Source: Closterium sp. NIES-65 (taxonomy: Eukaryota; Streptophyta; Zygnematophyceae; Desmidiales; Closteriaceae). Taken from it: a DNA stretch of 64,000 nt. Position 1 is the stretch's first letter. Each line of letters opens with the position of its first letter. The stretch spans positions 1,258,001-1,322,000 of the forward strand of contig CANXME010002160.1 in assembly GCA_948144175.1 (NCBI GenBank), read 5' to 3'. The notes under the pieces were generated by a model. The model was not told the origin of the DNA and did not search any database. It worked only from the letters and a program-made list of their open reading frames with translations. The position numbers were made by a program, and so were the translations under genes. Shown piece after piece: positions 19,659-32,282 of this stretch.

Positions 19659-19964
19659 ATGTATATATATGCCCTTATTCCAGTGTCAGCACCCACAGAA
19701 GCACCAGCATTGGTTGAAGCGTCAGCATCAGTTGAAGCACCAGCATCAGTTGAAGCGCCAGCATCAGTTGAAACACCAGCATCAGTTGAAGTGCCAGCAT
19801 CATCTGCAGGCCAAGTGTCAGTTGCAGCACCAACACCTAAGGCCCCATCAGCAACTACCCCTTCCATGCTCATAGCTGCTGCCATCAACCTCTCTTGTGC
19901 TGCTGCTATTGCCTCCCTTACTCGTGATGATTGGGATGTAAAGCGTACAGTTTTCACATCCTAG
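19659..19964 (+). CDS. Repeat-rich ORF of unknown function
   Basis: A 101-codon ORF with about seven repeats of an 18-bp unit (GCACCAGCATCAGTTGAA), giving alternating E-A-P-A-S-V hexapeptides, followed by a hydrophobic stretch (MLIAAAINLSCAAAIASL) and a short charged tail. The layout would fit a Ser/Pro-rich stalk and membrane segment, but no homologue is recognised and its reading phase does not match the LRR exons. It could be a chance ORF over an intronic repeat. Confidence 0.25.
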   Translation: MYIYALIPVSAPTEAPALVEASASVEAPASVEAPASVETPASVEVPASSAGQVSVAAPTPKAPSATTPSMLIAAAINLSCAAAIASLTRDDWDVKRTVFTS

Positions 19965-20565
19965 CTTTGTGGTCGGCGGAGACATTTGTCTAATGGGACC
20001 CAAGTGTGGAATAGCATGTCCAGGGTTCTCCTTATAGTAAGTACCATTTTATGCCGGCTATATGACTCGGGGACTTTCCACAAATTCACCCAAATATATA
20101 TGCCAGTACTATATACCAGGGCCTGTGCTAGGATTTAGGGCATCCCGAGGCCTCAGTGCAACTTTTGAAGAGGTAAAAACATGCCATGAATTTTCAGGGC
20201 AAAACTATATGGCCATCTTAAAGTTTCAAGGTATCTTTAGGCTATATCCTGATATCTAGGGAAAAATAAAAAATACAAGACTCTGATGAGTAATGCAGCG
20301 TGCCAACAAGAGCATCGCAACTCAGGGTGCATGCGATAAATAAATGTGCAACGGGGCAAAGGATCGTTTGTTCCAAGGCAGGACCAGATTCTGGGGGAAA
20401 ACCGTTGCGATATAAAATCATATGAGAAGACATTCCTATATGCTATGGGAGCCGACTCTATCGAGTACGAAGTCGAGGACTCGGAAGACTCAAAGCGATG
20501 CAGCAACTCTCTGATCAAGACCGATGCAGGCAGAAACATTTGATGTGAATGTCAAATTACATATG
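19965..20565. other. No recognised gene
   Basis: AT-richer sequence between the LRR locus and the first LTR of the nested block. No exon, repeat or RNA gene is supported. The last five bases (ATATG) are the left target-site flank of element H. Confidence 0.4.
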
Positions 20566-20646
20566 TGTCAGTTCTGTGTAGGCTATAGTGGGGTAGCCCA
20601 TATAGGGTACAACCCAAAGTTAGGGTTAGTACTTGTACACACATTT

Positions 20647-21910
20647 TGTCAATGGGAGTTGTTGTTGGCCCCGTCCTTGCTTGGGCGGAGCCGACTTCGT
20701 AGTTGGGTGTACGGGAGGTACAGCCGACTTGTTGCAGTGGGCGACGCCGACTTGGGCGAGCTGGTCGACGGGGTTGGTCGACTTGCATGGGGCCACTGCA
20801 ATGCCGTCGACTTGGTGGTCGGCGATGTGGCACGTAGACCTGGAAGTCGGCGCCGACTTGCAAGGTCACCGACTTGCAAGGTCACAGACTTGCAAGGTCA
20901 CCGACTTGCAAGGTCACCGACTTGCAAGGTCACCGACTTGCAAGGTCACCGACTTGCAAGGTCATCGACTTGCAAGGTCACCGACTTGTAAGGTCGCCGC
21001 CTTGCAAGGTCACCGACCTGCAAGGTCCCCGACTTGCAAGATCGCCGACTTGCAAGGTCACCGACTTGCAAGGTCGTCGACTTGCAAGGTCGCCGACTTG
21101 CGAGGTCGCCGACTTGGGAGGTCGCCGACTTCAAGAGGTCGGCCTGGAAATCGACGCCGAATTCTGGTAGCCGACTTGGGTGGTCGACTGACGACTGTGC
21201 TGGTCGACGTGGAGCTGGTCGACCAGAAGGGGCGTCAACCTGGAGCTGGTTGACCAGGGGTGGGGTCAACCTGGTGAGGTCGAATGGGGGTGAACTTCGA
21301 CTTGGGAGGTCGACGGGCACATACAGGAGCGTCTGGTCGTCCTGGTTGCCCGGTCGACCAGGTTACCTGGGTGACGAGGTTCTGCGAAAGAGTGCGACGG
21401 TCGCCCAGGCGATGTTGGCGAGACTGACCTCGGTGGTGGTATCCCGAGGTCGAGGTGGTGGTGGTATCCAGAGAATGACGTGGCGGATCAGGTGGAGTTG
21501 TCAGCACGAGGATGACTTGGTGTGTGCGTTGTGCAGGTGACGAGGCTCAGCACGCCAATCATCTGTGAGCACCTGCGAAGCTGGTGTGCTGCTGTTCTGC
21601 GGGAGCAACGCTGGCACGCCGTCGACCTGGAGCGTTGGCACGCCATCGACTTTGCACTGCTGGAACGCGGTCGACCATGCTGCGCTGGCGGTCGACCGAC
21701 CTGAATGCTAGCTCTGTTGTAGTCTTGTCTTGCCAACCTGGTTGTACTATTGTTGTCAACTTTTTCTAGTGAAACTCTTGGCAACTTGCCCCGTGAACTA
21801 GCAAGCAGTGTGTGCACTAGGAAACGACTAAGGACCAACTAACGCAGGGATCATACGAGCACACGTCCCTAGCCCGTAGTCTAGCTCCCGTTGTAGTAGT
21901 TATATCCGCA
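20647..21910 (+). repeat. 5' LTR of G
   Basis: 1264 bp, TGTCAATGGG to CCGCA. It contains a 16-bp tandem array and many GTCGAC words. It is followed by TGGTGTGGTGAGCG where a PBS is expected; this matches initiator tRNA poorly, so G may use another primer or the site is mutated. Confidence 0.88.
20853..21135 (+). repeat. 16-bp tandem array within the G LTR
   Basis: About 16-17 copies of CGACTTGCAAGGTCAC with point variants (GTCGCC, GTCATC). The matching array in the 3' LTR (about 61273-61510) has fewer and more varied copies, which accounts for part of the LTR length difference. Confidence 0.9.
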
Positions 21911-22038
21911 TGGTGTGGTGAGCGTGGACGGCACACGACTTACCTTTCCGTCAGGTCGACGTAGAGGTCACTTACCTAAGTTGTTCGTAGGCCGGCAGCC
22001 GTGCAGTCACTAGCGTGCGCGTAGATGACGCCTAGGGA

Positions 22039-23612
22039 ATGGAGACCCTGGAAGCACAGCTAGAGGACGCGAGGACACGCCATGGGGCCCAGGAGTACGG
22101 AACGATCCCCTGGGCGGTTGTGGAGGCTGGCATTTGCACCATGTGGGCGACGTTGGACCCTTCTCGACCTGCGTCTCCTCGACCGGTGAACACACAGGTC
22201 GGCGTCGACGCCCACGTCGACGCCGGTGGTGACCAGGTCGGCAGTAGTGCAGGAGGCACGTCGAGGCAGAGAGGTGTGATACACGCCGATGAAGTCGGCG
22301 ACGTTCAGGCGCAGGGAGTGCGGCCGTCGGCGGCTGCATGCTCCTCGCATGGCATTGTCAGAGGTCGACGGAGTGGGTTGTCGCCGATGTCGGCGACCCA
22401 GGTGACGGCGGGCGGGATTGCACCGAGCTACGGCTACTTCAAGTTCACGCCGGACAGGATCTTGGTCACCCCGTTGCTCACTGGTCGACCTAACATACTC
22501 ACCTGGAAGGAGGCCATCGAGCCCCAGCTGGAGATGGCCGGGCTGATCAGCTTTGCTCGAGGCGCCGTGGCAACGCCGGACGACCCCAACTTGCATGCGG
22601 AGTTTCGCGCCGTGCAGTTGTTGACCTTCATGGTTCTCTCGCGGTGCTGCTCGCCGAGCGTGTAGATCGCCTTGAAGTGGTGCCGAGCGTACCTCGATGC
22701 CGGCCACCGGGCGTGGCACTTCATCGAGTTGACTGACCAGGTCACCGAGGACTTGTTCATCGCCCAGCTAGAGGGGCAGCTGACGCACATGCGTATGGGC
22801 AACGAGGAGACGACGACCGACTACTGCAACCGGGCCCGGCGAATTCTCGCCACCATCAGGATGGCCGTCGCGCGGTACTCGACGGCGTCGTACGTCACCC
22901 ACGTCATGCAGGGCCTCTCAAGCAGCTACAACCTCCTAAAGCGGCTGTCCATGGCGCCGAGCATGAGGACGACCCTCAACGAGGACAACTTGACCTCGTA
23001 CATCCTACAAGACGAGGCGATGCAGGAGGCTGAGCGATCCCAGGAGCTCCTGGCGCAGGCGCACTTCGTCGCCCCAACGAAGCAAGGAGGTCGACCAGGG
23101 CAGGGCGGACAGCCTGGCGGCGGTGGTAGCAGTGGCTGGAAGTCAGCCAAGGAAGTCGACAAGAAGAGGTTGACCAAGGACACCGGTCAAGGAGGAGGAG
23201 GTCGAAGTCGGGAGTGCTGGCTATGCGGTGGCCCCGACCACCTCTCTTTTGAGTGCCCTGACCGTAGTGACTCCGACGGCGACGATGCCAAGGGAGGCCG
23301 CGGGGTGTCTGGCAATCATCGTCCTCGTCGAGGAGGAAACAAGCCATGTAAGGAGAAGCAGTCGACGACGTCAACCTCGGCGAAGGGCGCCAACTCTTCT
23401 GTTGGTGGCGAAGGGCGGGACGACAAGACGGCGTCTTTCTCGCTGGTCGGCGTCGTGGAATCGACAGTCTCGCTGGCGCTGGAGGCCGGAGAGGACTTCC
23501 AGGCGGTGGCGGCAGCTGTGCAAGCGAACCCGGCGGTGGTCCTACTCGACAGCGGCTGCTCCCACAACCTGATGGGGACGAAGGAAGTCTTCGTCGACCT
23601 GCAGCCGAGCGG
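22039..23612 (+). pseudogene. gag and start of protease of G
   Basis: Starts METLEAQLEDARTRHGAQEY after a short leader. The central Gag region (WKEAIEPQLEMAGL, then DYCNRARRILATIRMA and YILQDEAMQEAE) is of the copia/UBN2 type. A canonical zinc knuckle CWLCGGPDHLSFEC (C-x2-C-x4-H-x4-C) lies near 23215-23256, and the protease motif LLDSGCSHNLMG near 23545. One in-frame TAG interrupts at 22663-22665. The reading is cut at 23612 by the LTR of L (the ORF runs a few codons into it), just after VDLQPSG. The normal zinc knuckle sets this family apart from A/B/C/E. Confidence 0.85.
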
Positions 23613-23855
23613 TGTTAGAATACGAGCTTAAGAGGTAGTTGAGATTTAAGGTGGCCTAGGCTTAGTAGCCTAGGCCAAGAGGAAGTCGAGAGGTTTGTGC
23701 CAAGTTGAGAGTGTCGAGAGAATTGGAAAGGTGAATGTTCACTATAGTGCTAGGGTACATATAGTAAACAGAGCATGCAAAGAAGGTGCACAACCAACAG
23801 TTTATAATAACTACACTAAACTACAGCTACAGGCAGTTACATATAAATTTTGACA
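23613..23855 (-). repeat. 3' LTR of L
   Basis: 243 bp, on + TGTTAGAATACG to TTTTGACA. Contains GGCCTAGGCTTAGTAGCC, an imperfect palindrome. Confidence 0.85.
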
Positions 23856-23948
23856 CTCCCCCATAACTGCCTGCAGCAGGAGTTTGTGCAGAACACAACC
23901 TGCACGAGTACACAAGCAATAGCAACAGCAGGTACGGTAACAGAGCAG

Positions 23949-24078
23949 TGTCAGATTTATATGACATAGCTATTGTAGGCTATAATGGGGTAGCACATAT
24001 GGGGTACAGCTTTCTAGGGGTTTGTATTTGTACACAACTTTCACTTAGTCATTCTCATTCCTCGTTCTAGTTTTCTCA
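23949..24078 (+). repeat. 5' LTR of B
   Basis: 130 bp, TGTCAGATTTATATGACA to TTTTCTCA, followed by PBS-like TGGTATCGAGCATG. The J LTR at 63734-63864 is closely related in reverse orientation. Confidence 0.9.
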
Positions 24079-25183
24079 TGGTATCGAGCATGTTCCCTCG
24101 TGGGAACTGTTCCTAGGGCCCACCGATTTGATTTTTTTTCCTGCCCGAAGCGCGCTCAGCCCCTGCCCGACAGGCGCTCCCCTCTCTTGACCCTGTCGCG
24201 CCGCCTTAGCGGCCCCGTCGCGTCGTGCTAGCGGCCCCATCAAGTCGCCCTCGCGGCCCCATCCCGTCACGCCGCCCTAGCGGCTGCGTCGCGCCGCCCT
24301 CGCGGCCCCGATCCGCCGCCCTAGCGGCCCCGTCGCCTACTCATGCGGCCCCAGCGCTGCCCTTCCCGGCCCCAACGCCGCCCTTCCCGACCCGGCCCCG
24401 CCTCTGCTGGCCCCGTCGCCTAGCCCTGCGGCCCCGGCGACGCCCTTCCCGGCCCCGGCACCGCACTTCCCGGCCCCGATCCGCCGCCCTGCGGCCCCGT
24501 CGCCTACCCCGCGGCCCCGGCGCCGCCCTTTCCCGGCCTCGACGCCGCCCTTCCCGACCCGGCCCAGCCTTTGCTGGCCCAGTCGCCTACCCCGTGGCCC
24601 CGGCGCCGCCCTTTTCCGGCCCCGACGCCGCCCTTCCCGACCCGGCACCGCCTTTGCTAGCCCCGTCGCCTACCCCTGCGGCCCCGAGCCGCCCTTCCTG
24701 GCCCCGGCCCAGCCTCTGCTGGAACCGTCGCATACCCCTACGGCCCCGAGCCGCCCTTCTCGGCCCCGGCGCTGCCCTTCCTGGCCCTGCCCCAGCCGCT
24801 GCTGGCCCCGTCGGCCGCCCTTCCCGACCCGGGCCCCGCCTTCACGTGGCCCCGCCGTCACCACCGAGCCGCCAGCGCCACCCGAGCCGCCCGAGCCGCC
24901 GCACCACCTGAGCCGCCCGAGCCGCCGGGGTGCCGCATGCCGAGCTGCAGTTGCCGCCGAGCCGCCGTACCGCCAAGCCGCCCGAGCCGCCCGAGCCGCC
25001 GAGTCGTCGAGCCGCTGTTGCCGCCAAGCCGCCCGAGCCGCCGAGTTGCCGAGCCGCCGAGCTGCACTTCGTGCCGCGCCGCCGAGCCACCAAGCCGCCC
25101 GAGCCGCCCTGTCCGGTAAGAGCAGCGCCTCTACCACTGCACTGCCCTTACCCCACTGTTCGCGCTACTAGTCTACTACTATC
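24079..25183 (+). repeat. PBS and GC-rich leader of B
   Basis: TGGTATCGAGC follows the LTR. The leader is then made of imperfect repeats of GCCGCCCTTCCCGACCCGGC-like units (24240-24840) and GAGCCGCC/AAGCCGCCCGAGCCGCC units (24870-25110). No gene is supported; the ORFs in all frames are low-complexity. Confidence 0.7.
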
Positions 25184-28100
25184 ATGGCTACCCCGAGTGT
25201 CCTCGCTTTTGACGCTGAGGGTCGGGCCATGGACTTTGACGTCTGGGTAGATGACCTGCAGCTTTTCTTACAGTGCGATAGGGCGGACGGCCTCTCCCTC
25301 TTTCACCTCACCTCTGGTGCCTCTCCTGCCCCTGCTGCTGATGCCGACGCCACTGTTCGCTCACAGTGGGCCACACGCGATGCTGCTGCACGTCTTGCTG
25401 TGCGTCGCCACCTGCCTATTTCTGAGTGTGCGCACTTTAGCCAGTACAAGAGTGCTCAGACCTTGTACGACGCTGTAGTTGCATGCTACTTCTCCCCTGC
25501 CACTACTGCACTGAGCCGCCTCATGCTACCGTAACTCTTTCCTGACCTTGCTGCCTTTCCCACAATCGCTGACCTCATTACGCACCTCCGCACTAGTGGC
25601 ACTCGCTACCGCGCTGCGCTTCTTGCTGAGTTCTGCGACAAGAACCCCCCCCCCCATGTACATCACCCTCTACTACATAGTCACCCGGCTCCCTGACTCT
25701 CTTCACGTAGTTCGGGACCACTTCCTCTAAGTTTGCCGCACTTCTCTCACCGTTGACTTCCTCGAGAAGGCCCTCCTAGCAGCAGAGAAGAGCATAGTCG
25801 CTGTAGGAGCCTCCCGTGGTGACCCTCACACCCCCATCTTTGAGGGGTGTTCCCCCTCCCCCCTTTTGCCCTCTATTGCCCCTGCTGCTGCGGTCGACCT
25901 CGTTGGGCTTGAGTCGGTCGGTGCGGCGTCTACCCCTAGCGGGAGACGCCGCCCTGGCAAGGGCAAGGGGGGCAAAGGCGCTGGAAGAGCTAGCGGGGGC
26001 GGTGGAGGCGGCGGTGGAGGCGGCGGAGGGAGTGGGGGTGGCGGTGGGAGTGGTGGCGGGGGTGGAGGTGTCGGTGGCGGCAGTGGAGGCGGAGGCGGCG
26101 GTGGCGGTGGCGGTGGGAGCGGAGGTGGCACAGGTGGCGGCGGTGAAGGAGGCGGTGGCGGAGGAGGTGGAGCTGGTCGGGATGGCGCTGCGCAGAGAGT
26201 CGGCTCCGGTGGTGGTCCGCGCCAGCAACAGCAGCAGCAGCAGCGCACTCGTGATATCCCCCCCCCTCAGCAGCTCCGTGAGTGTTACGCTGCACGTCAG
26301 CGGGGTGGGGGTACTGGTCCGTGCACCTACGTCCTCCGCACCGGCGACCGCGCGGGTGAGCAGTGTGGGGGTGCACACCCCACCCAGCGCTGCTTTGGCC
26401 GCCTAACGGACGCTTGGCGTCACCAGTTCCCGGAGGCCACTCAGATCCCCCGCTGGGGTGAGCTGTCTAGGGCGGGAGTAGCTGTCTTTGACCTTGACTT
26501 TAATGCTATTCTTGCTGCCATGTATGCTGTGACTATTAGTGATGAGGGTGCCCGTTACCGGTGTTTTCCGCCCGACCCGGGCATTGAGACTGCTGCTCTA
26601 GGTACTGGTGAGGCTGCTGCTCTAGGTGCTAGCGAGGCTGGAGCTCTAGGTGCCAGTGCGTCTGCTTCCTCAAGTGCTGATGAGTCTACGCTCTCAGGTA
26701 CCGCGTCGGCTTCGGCCTCCCTCACCTTCACCCTTGACTCGGGGGCTTCTCGCTCCTTCTTTCGAGATCGTACCACACTCACGCCGCTTGGTTGGCCAGT
26801 TGCAGTCTCTCTAGCAGACCCCTCTGGGGGTCCTGTCCTTTCTCACTTCTCCACTGTCCTCCCGTGTCTGGCGGCCCCCTCTGGCACCTTGTCTGGTCTT
26901 TACCTCCCCTTGTTCTCTACAAACTTGGTGAGTGGTGCTGACCTACAGGATGCGGGGGTTCAACAGTTCACTCCTGCGAGTCAGCGGGTAACCCACTGCA
27001 CGGACGCTCGGACAGGCCGACACCTGGCCACGTTTACACGTCGGCCGGGGTCGAGCCTATACACACTGACCACTAAGTCTCCTCCTGTCACTGCGTCTAG
27101 TCAGGTAGCTGCGTCGGGTCAGGTGTTTGCTGCAACGTCCAGGTCTGGTCCTGAGTCTGCTCCCTGCTCATGTCGCCTCCTATCTCACGAGACTCTCATG
27201 TGGCACCACCGCCTTGGTCATCCCTCCGTGCTTTGTCTCCGAGGCATGGCCTCCCGTGTCCTTGTCTCTGGTCTTTCCCGGTCCCTCCCTCCCCTTCTTC
27301 TGGGGCCTGGCCCTACCTGCGTCCCCTGTGTCGAGGGGCGGCAGCGGGCTGCCCCTCACTCCTCCCAGTTTCCTCCGACAGAGGCCCCGCTGCAGACGCT
27401 TCACATGGACGTGTGGGGCCCGGCCCGCGTCCGTGGACAGGGTCACGAGCGCTACTTCCTGCTGGTGGTTGACGACTACTCGCGTTACACCACGGTTTTC
27501 CCCTTGCGCAGCAAGGGTGATGTCACTGAGGTGTTGATCGACTGGATCCGCGCAGCTCGTCTCTAGCTCAGGCAGAGATTCGGCTCGAACTTTCCTGTTC
27601 TGCGTCTGCACTCTGACAGAGGCGGAGAGTTCTCCTCTGGTCTTCTACGAGCCTACTATCGTGCACGAGGCATCCGCCAGACCTTTACGCTTTTGGACTC
27701 TCCACAGCAAAATGGGATTGCTGAGCGCCACATTGGCATGGTCATGGACGTCGCTGGTACGTCCATGATGCATGCGGTTGCTCCCCAATTTTTGTGGCCG
27801 TTTGCGGTTCGGTACGCGGCGCATCAGATCAACCTACACCCCAAGGGCTCCCCAGCTTTGCTGTGGATGGGGAAGGTTGGCGATGCGTCTGCGTTCCGTG
27901 TCTGGGGATCTCGGGCGTTTGTCCGCGACTTGTCTGCGGACAAGCTGTCCCCTCATGCTGCTCCTTGCGTCTTCCTTGGCTTCCCCCCTGACGCACCAGG
28001 GTGGCAGTTCTACCACCCCACCTCTTGCCGTGTTCTGTCCTCCCAGGACGTCACGTTTGACGAGTCGGTCCCCTACTACCGCCTCTTCCCCTACCGCACT

Positions 28101-28346
28101 TCGTCCCTCCCCCCGCCACCGCTCTTCCTTGTGTCAGGTCCCCCCCCGGTAGACCCCCTCCCCCCTCAGGGTCCTGCCCCTTCAGGTGTGTCCCAGGTAG
28201 ATGCAGTCGAGCCTGTCGAGGTTACTGGTGACTCTGGTGCTGCTGGGGGTGCTGATCCTGGGGGTGCTGACTCTGGGGGTGCTGAGCGTGTGGGTGCTAC
28301 GCCTGCTGGTGCTGAGCCTACGGGTGCTACTACTTGGGGTGCTTAG
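25184..28346 (+). pseudogene. gag-protease-integrase of B (5' half)
   Basis: Starts MATPSVLAFDAEGRAMDFD. Gag, a glycine-rich tract (25990-26190), zinc-like motif CTYVLRTGDRAGEQC with CGGAHPTQRCF (26322-26397), protease FTLDSGASRSFF (about 26725), HHRLGHPS (about 27205), and integrase HMDVWGP, LHSDRGGEF and QQNGIAERHIG are all visible. Lesions: TAA at 25532-25534, one extra C in the C-run at 25645-25655, TAA at 25728-25730, TAG at 27564-27566 (CAG to TAG), and TAG at the D junction (28344-28346). The first three are in Gag, so B was probably dead before or soon after D landed. Confidence 0.88.
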
Positions 28347-29118
28347 TGTTGTTCAGGATCCGTCATTTTGAGAGCTTACGACGAACTCATTACTCAACTA
28401 AACGCAAATCCGCTCAGTAGGATGTTGCGCCTTAGGCTTAGCTACCATCTTGAAGTTGAATCAGTTGTTAAGATGGTCTAGAGAGTGAGAACCAAGTAAA
28501 AACATCCAGCAGCCGCATGACTAGAATGGTGGAGGAAGTACAAACATTAGGGCATAGAAAGTTGGAGTTGGGAACCTCCAAGAGAACCATGAGAGGGAAG
28601 GGGTTCTTTAAGAGTTAGGGAAAGATGGTAAGAACCTTCCTAGCAGCAAGGATGCAACCCTCATCATGAGGTCCTTGAGGTGTCACATGCAAAATCCAAT
28701 CTAGTTGGATTTTGCCTAGGTGTTGCAACACTTGCAACCCATGCTAGAAACTTCTAGCCACCCCAATCCAAAAGTCAAAGTTGCCTTCCTAACCACCCAA
28801 CCAAAGATCTCTTTATAGTCATGTCCCAAGTAATCACCCAAATTAGATATAACCCCAAAAGGTAATAAGAAATCCAAATCTTGGAAATCTTGTAACTTGG
28901 GCAATCTTGGTCGGAATAAGGCGATCTTTGTGTCGTTGGAAAGCTCTGGATTTCTCCTGCATGATCAAGCATTTAGACTTGGAGAATAACACAGAGATTA
29001 TAATATCCAACATCCATGCACAATGACATACGCTCATGCAAATCATGCAAGCACAAATAGCACGAGCACTCGGCAGGACGTTAGGATGACATGCACTCAG
29101 AATGACGTGCATCCAACA
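28347..29118 (-). repeat. 3' LTR of D
   Basis: 772 bp. Minus strand starts TGTTGGATGCACGTCATTCT; + strand left end is TGTTGTTCAGG. AT-richer than the surrounding elements. No promoter assigned. Confidence 0.85.
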
Positions 29119-29239
29119 AACTCCCCCTCAGACTAATGGACTGCATGCACACACACTCACACAAATGCAAACTCTCATGCTTACAATCACACAAGCACTC
29201 ACGACACTGCTGCCCACACTAGTGCAATGCCATGCCGCA

Positions 29240-32200
29240 CATCTTTGCACACTTCCAATGTGTGTTCATGGGAAGTCTCTTTGTGAAAAAATCTGCCGCC
29301 TGCTTGCTAGCTTTCACATGGTGAAGCTCAACAGCTCCCTCCTTCACCATCTGCCTCACCTAGTGCCACTTAATCTTCATGTGCTTGTTCAGCCCATTCA
29401 GGATAGGATTATTGGCCATGCTAATAGCAGCCTCGCTGTCGGAGAAAAGTGGTGTAGGTCCCGCCTGTTCAGCTCCCATGTCCTCCAGCAGCTTCCTCAG
29501 GAGCACAATCTCCTTGATGGCATGGTACATCGCCATGTACTCTGCCTCTCTGGAAGACTGAGCAATCTCACTCTGCTTCTTGGACCTCCAGCTCACTGGT
29601 CCAGCTCCGACCATGCACACAAAGCCGCCAACCGATGACTGATCCTCATCCTCTGAGGCCCATGTGGCGTCGGTGAAGCACGACAGCTTCAAGATACCAG
29701 GCGTGACCCCATCTGCTCCAATCTGTTTCAGCTGGCCGCCAGCTGAAAACTGAACACCAGCAGATGCCGTTGATCCAAGGTAGCGCACCAAGCACTTTGC
29801 CACCTCCAGCTGCTCCACAGTGGGCCGTTGCACAGCTCTGGCTAGCTACCCCTCTCCGAATGAAGCATCAGGTTGCATATGCACAGCTGCATACATCACA
29901 CTCCCAATGAGTGACTGGTACTCATTCTGCTGCTCATCCTCAAGCATATCATCCTCCTCAGCTGCCTTCTTCAATTTGAAGCCTGCAGGGAACGGTGTCA
30001 TCACAGTGTGACCCCCAGTCACACCATACTGCTCCATGATACTAGAGATGTAGTGTGACTGATGCACCTTCAGCCACCTCCTCTCAACATCCCTCTCAAT
30101 CTGCAGCCCCAAGTAGTGGTGGACATCCCCCAGCATCTTGCACTTGAAGTTGTCCATCAGCAGCTTCTGTGTCCTCTCAATCTGCTCCATGGAAGGTGAG
30201 AACAGCAGTATGTCATCGACATACACCAGCAGCAAAAGCAGCTGCTCCCCCTCTCCAAGCAGAAACAAGCTGTGATCCGCCTGGGACGTCCTGAAGCCTC
30301 CACCCAGCAGCACCTCCTCCAGCTTCTCGTACCAACACCTGGGCGCTTGCTTAAGGCCATAGATGGCCTTCTTAAGCTTGCACACCTGGCTGGTCCCATC
30401 GTCATAGCCATCGGGCTGCGCCATGTAGATATCCTCCAGCAGTATTCCATTGAGGAACGCAGTGGTGATATCCATCTGCTTCACGTGCCATCCCTTCACA
30501 GCTGCGCCATCCATCAAAGTCCTCAATGTCACTGGCTTAGCAACGGGAGCGAAGATCTCCCCAAAGTCAACCTTCTCTTTCTGTTGAAACCCCTTGGCGA
30601 CCAAGCGGCTCTTGAACCGCTCCAACGCACCATCAGCACCACTCTTCACTTTGAAGACCCACTTGCTGCTGATCGGCCGTCGCCCCTCGGGTAATTCAAC
30701 AAGCTCCCAAGTCCCATTCTCAATGAGACTGTTGAACTCCGCATCCATGGCAGCCTTCCACTCCTCCTTTTGGGGTCCACTCAGTGCCTCCTCCGCTGTG
30801 GCTGGTTCTCCAGGCAAGGGTGTGAAGAAACAGAGCGCCATCTCCTCATCCTCTCCCTCATCCGCCTGAACCGCCACGGCACCTTGCTTGGGTCCTCCCA
30901 AACGGCTATACTTCAGCCTTGAGGGTGCTGCTGCCACTCTTTTCTTGCGGGTTGCAATCTGCTGCCCATGTGGTGAAGCTCCTCTCTGCACACTCCTCTT
31001 GGTGACCTTGGCGTTTGCAGCAGGCTCGGGCTGAGATGGTGAGTCCACACGTGCCGACTCATCCTCCAACCCCTCCTCCGTAGCAAGACCGGCGCCTTGC
31101 TGCTCAGCACCGCCACTGTGGTCACTGGTCAGCTCTGACCCAGGGAGATCCTCAAGGTGCAGCTGAACCTCCTCCACTGCAGACCGCTCAATCTCCTGCA
31201 GACGCAAGCCAATCTGCACCTCCTGCTGCTGCTGCTGCCAGTCCTTGTACATGACGTCCTCCACAAACTTGACGTCACGGCTGACCAGCGACTTCTTGCT
31301 CTTGGGGTCCCACATCAGCCACCCCTTCGAGTCAAGAGCCATCCCCAGATGGACAGCCCACACAGCAGCAATTTCCAGCTTGTGCCTCTGCTCCTTAGGC
31401 ACCATCACAAGCCCCATGCAGCCCCACACACGCAGCATGTCAATAGATGGCTTCTTCCCAAGCCAACGCTCGTACGGCACCCAATGCTTGTCGCCAACAT
31501 GAGTCAAGACCCTGTTCTTGACCGTGATAACATGGCGAACAGCTTCAGGCCTGAACTTGTAAGGCATCCCAGCAGCCCCCAACAAGGTCTTAGCCGCCTT
31601 GCCAATGGTCCGGTTGGCACGCTCAGCAATGCCGTTCTGCTGCGGTGTTCCAGGGCAGGTCAGCTGATGTCGGATGCCATTTCTCTTGAGGAACTTGGTG
31701 AATTCCGCTCCAAGGAACTCTCCACCTCGGTCGCTCCTCAGCACCTTCACCAGCCGCATCGCTTGCCGCTCCACCATCGGCAACCAATCCTCCTTGATTG
31801 CCGCTGCAGCATCGCTCTTCTTGGACAAGGGACGTGCCCACGTGAAACGGCTCCATTCGTCCACCATGGTGAGGAAGTACAGCACTCCCCCAGTCCCCTC
31901 AGTCCTCATAGGACCCACCAGGTCCATGTGCACCACCTCCAATGGTGCCTTCGCTGATCCCTCCGTTCGAGGGAATGGGAACCGCGCAAACTTGTTTTGC
32001 ATGCACGCCTCGCAGCTGCCATAGTGAGTGCCATCTCCTTGCAGTTGCAGCCCATGCACACACTTCACTTTGTGCATCACCTCCAATGTAGAAACAGCCA
32101 CGTGTGCGAGCCGCCGATGCCAAGTCTCCCAATCCGCTTGGCCCGAGGTAGCCGACGCCTTCACCGCCGCGCTTTCTCCAATCAGCTCCTCTCCTTGCAC

Positions 32201-32282
32201 ACCTTGTTGCTCCTCCTCGGTGACGCTCTCCTCCATAGATGTTGCCGTTGCTGCCTTGCCCGATTTCCGCCAAGGGAGGACC
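29240..32282 (-). pseudogene. integrase-RT-RNase H of D
   Basis: From 32282 downward the reading (VLPWRKSGKAATATSMEESV) continues the protease piece at 39714. It contains WHRRLAHVAVSTLEVM, C-x-A-C-M of the integrase zinc region, catalytic blocks HMDLVGP, RSDRGGEF and QQNGIAERANRT, a Q-rich linker, RT with WVFKVK, LVAKGFQQ and LVYVDDILLF (about 30210), and RNase H with FTDATWASEDEDQSS. Stops: TAG at 29846-29848 and TAG at 29360-29362, after which a C-terminal piece (ASKQAADFFTKRLP) is still readable to about 29240. This is a family distinct from the short-LTR elements, close in layout to tobacco Tnt1-type copia. Confidence 0.9.

Noticed and set aside
20853-21135. CRISPR-like array
   Set aside because: The 16-bp units are contiguous, without unique spacers, and occur in both LTRs of G; this is a eukaryotic genome.
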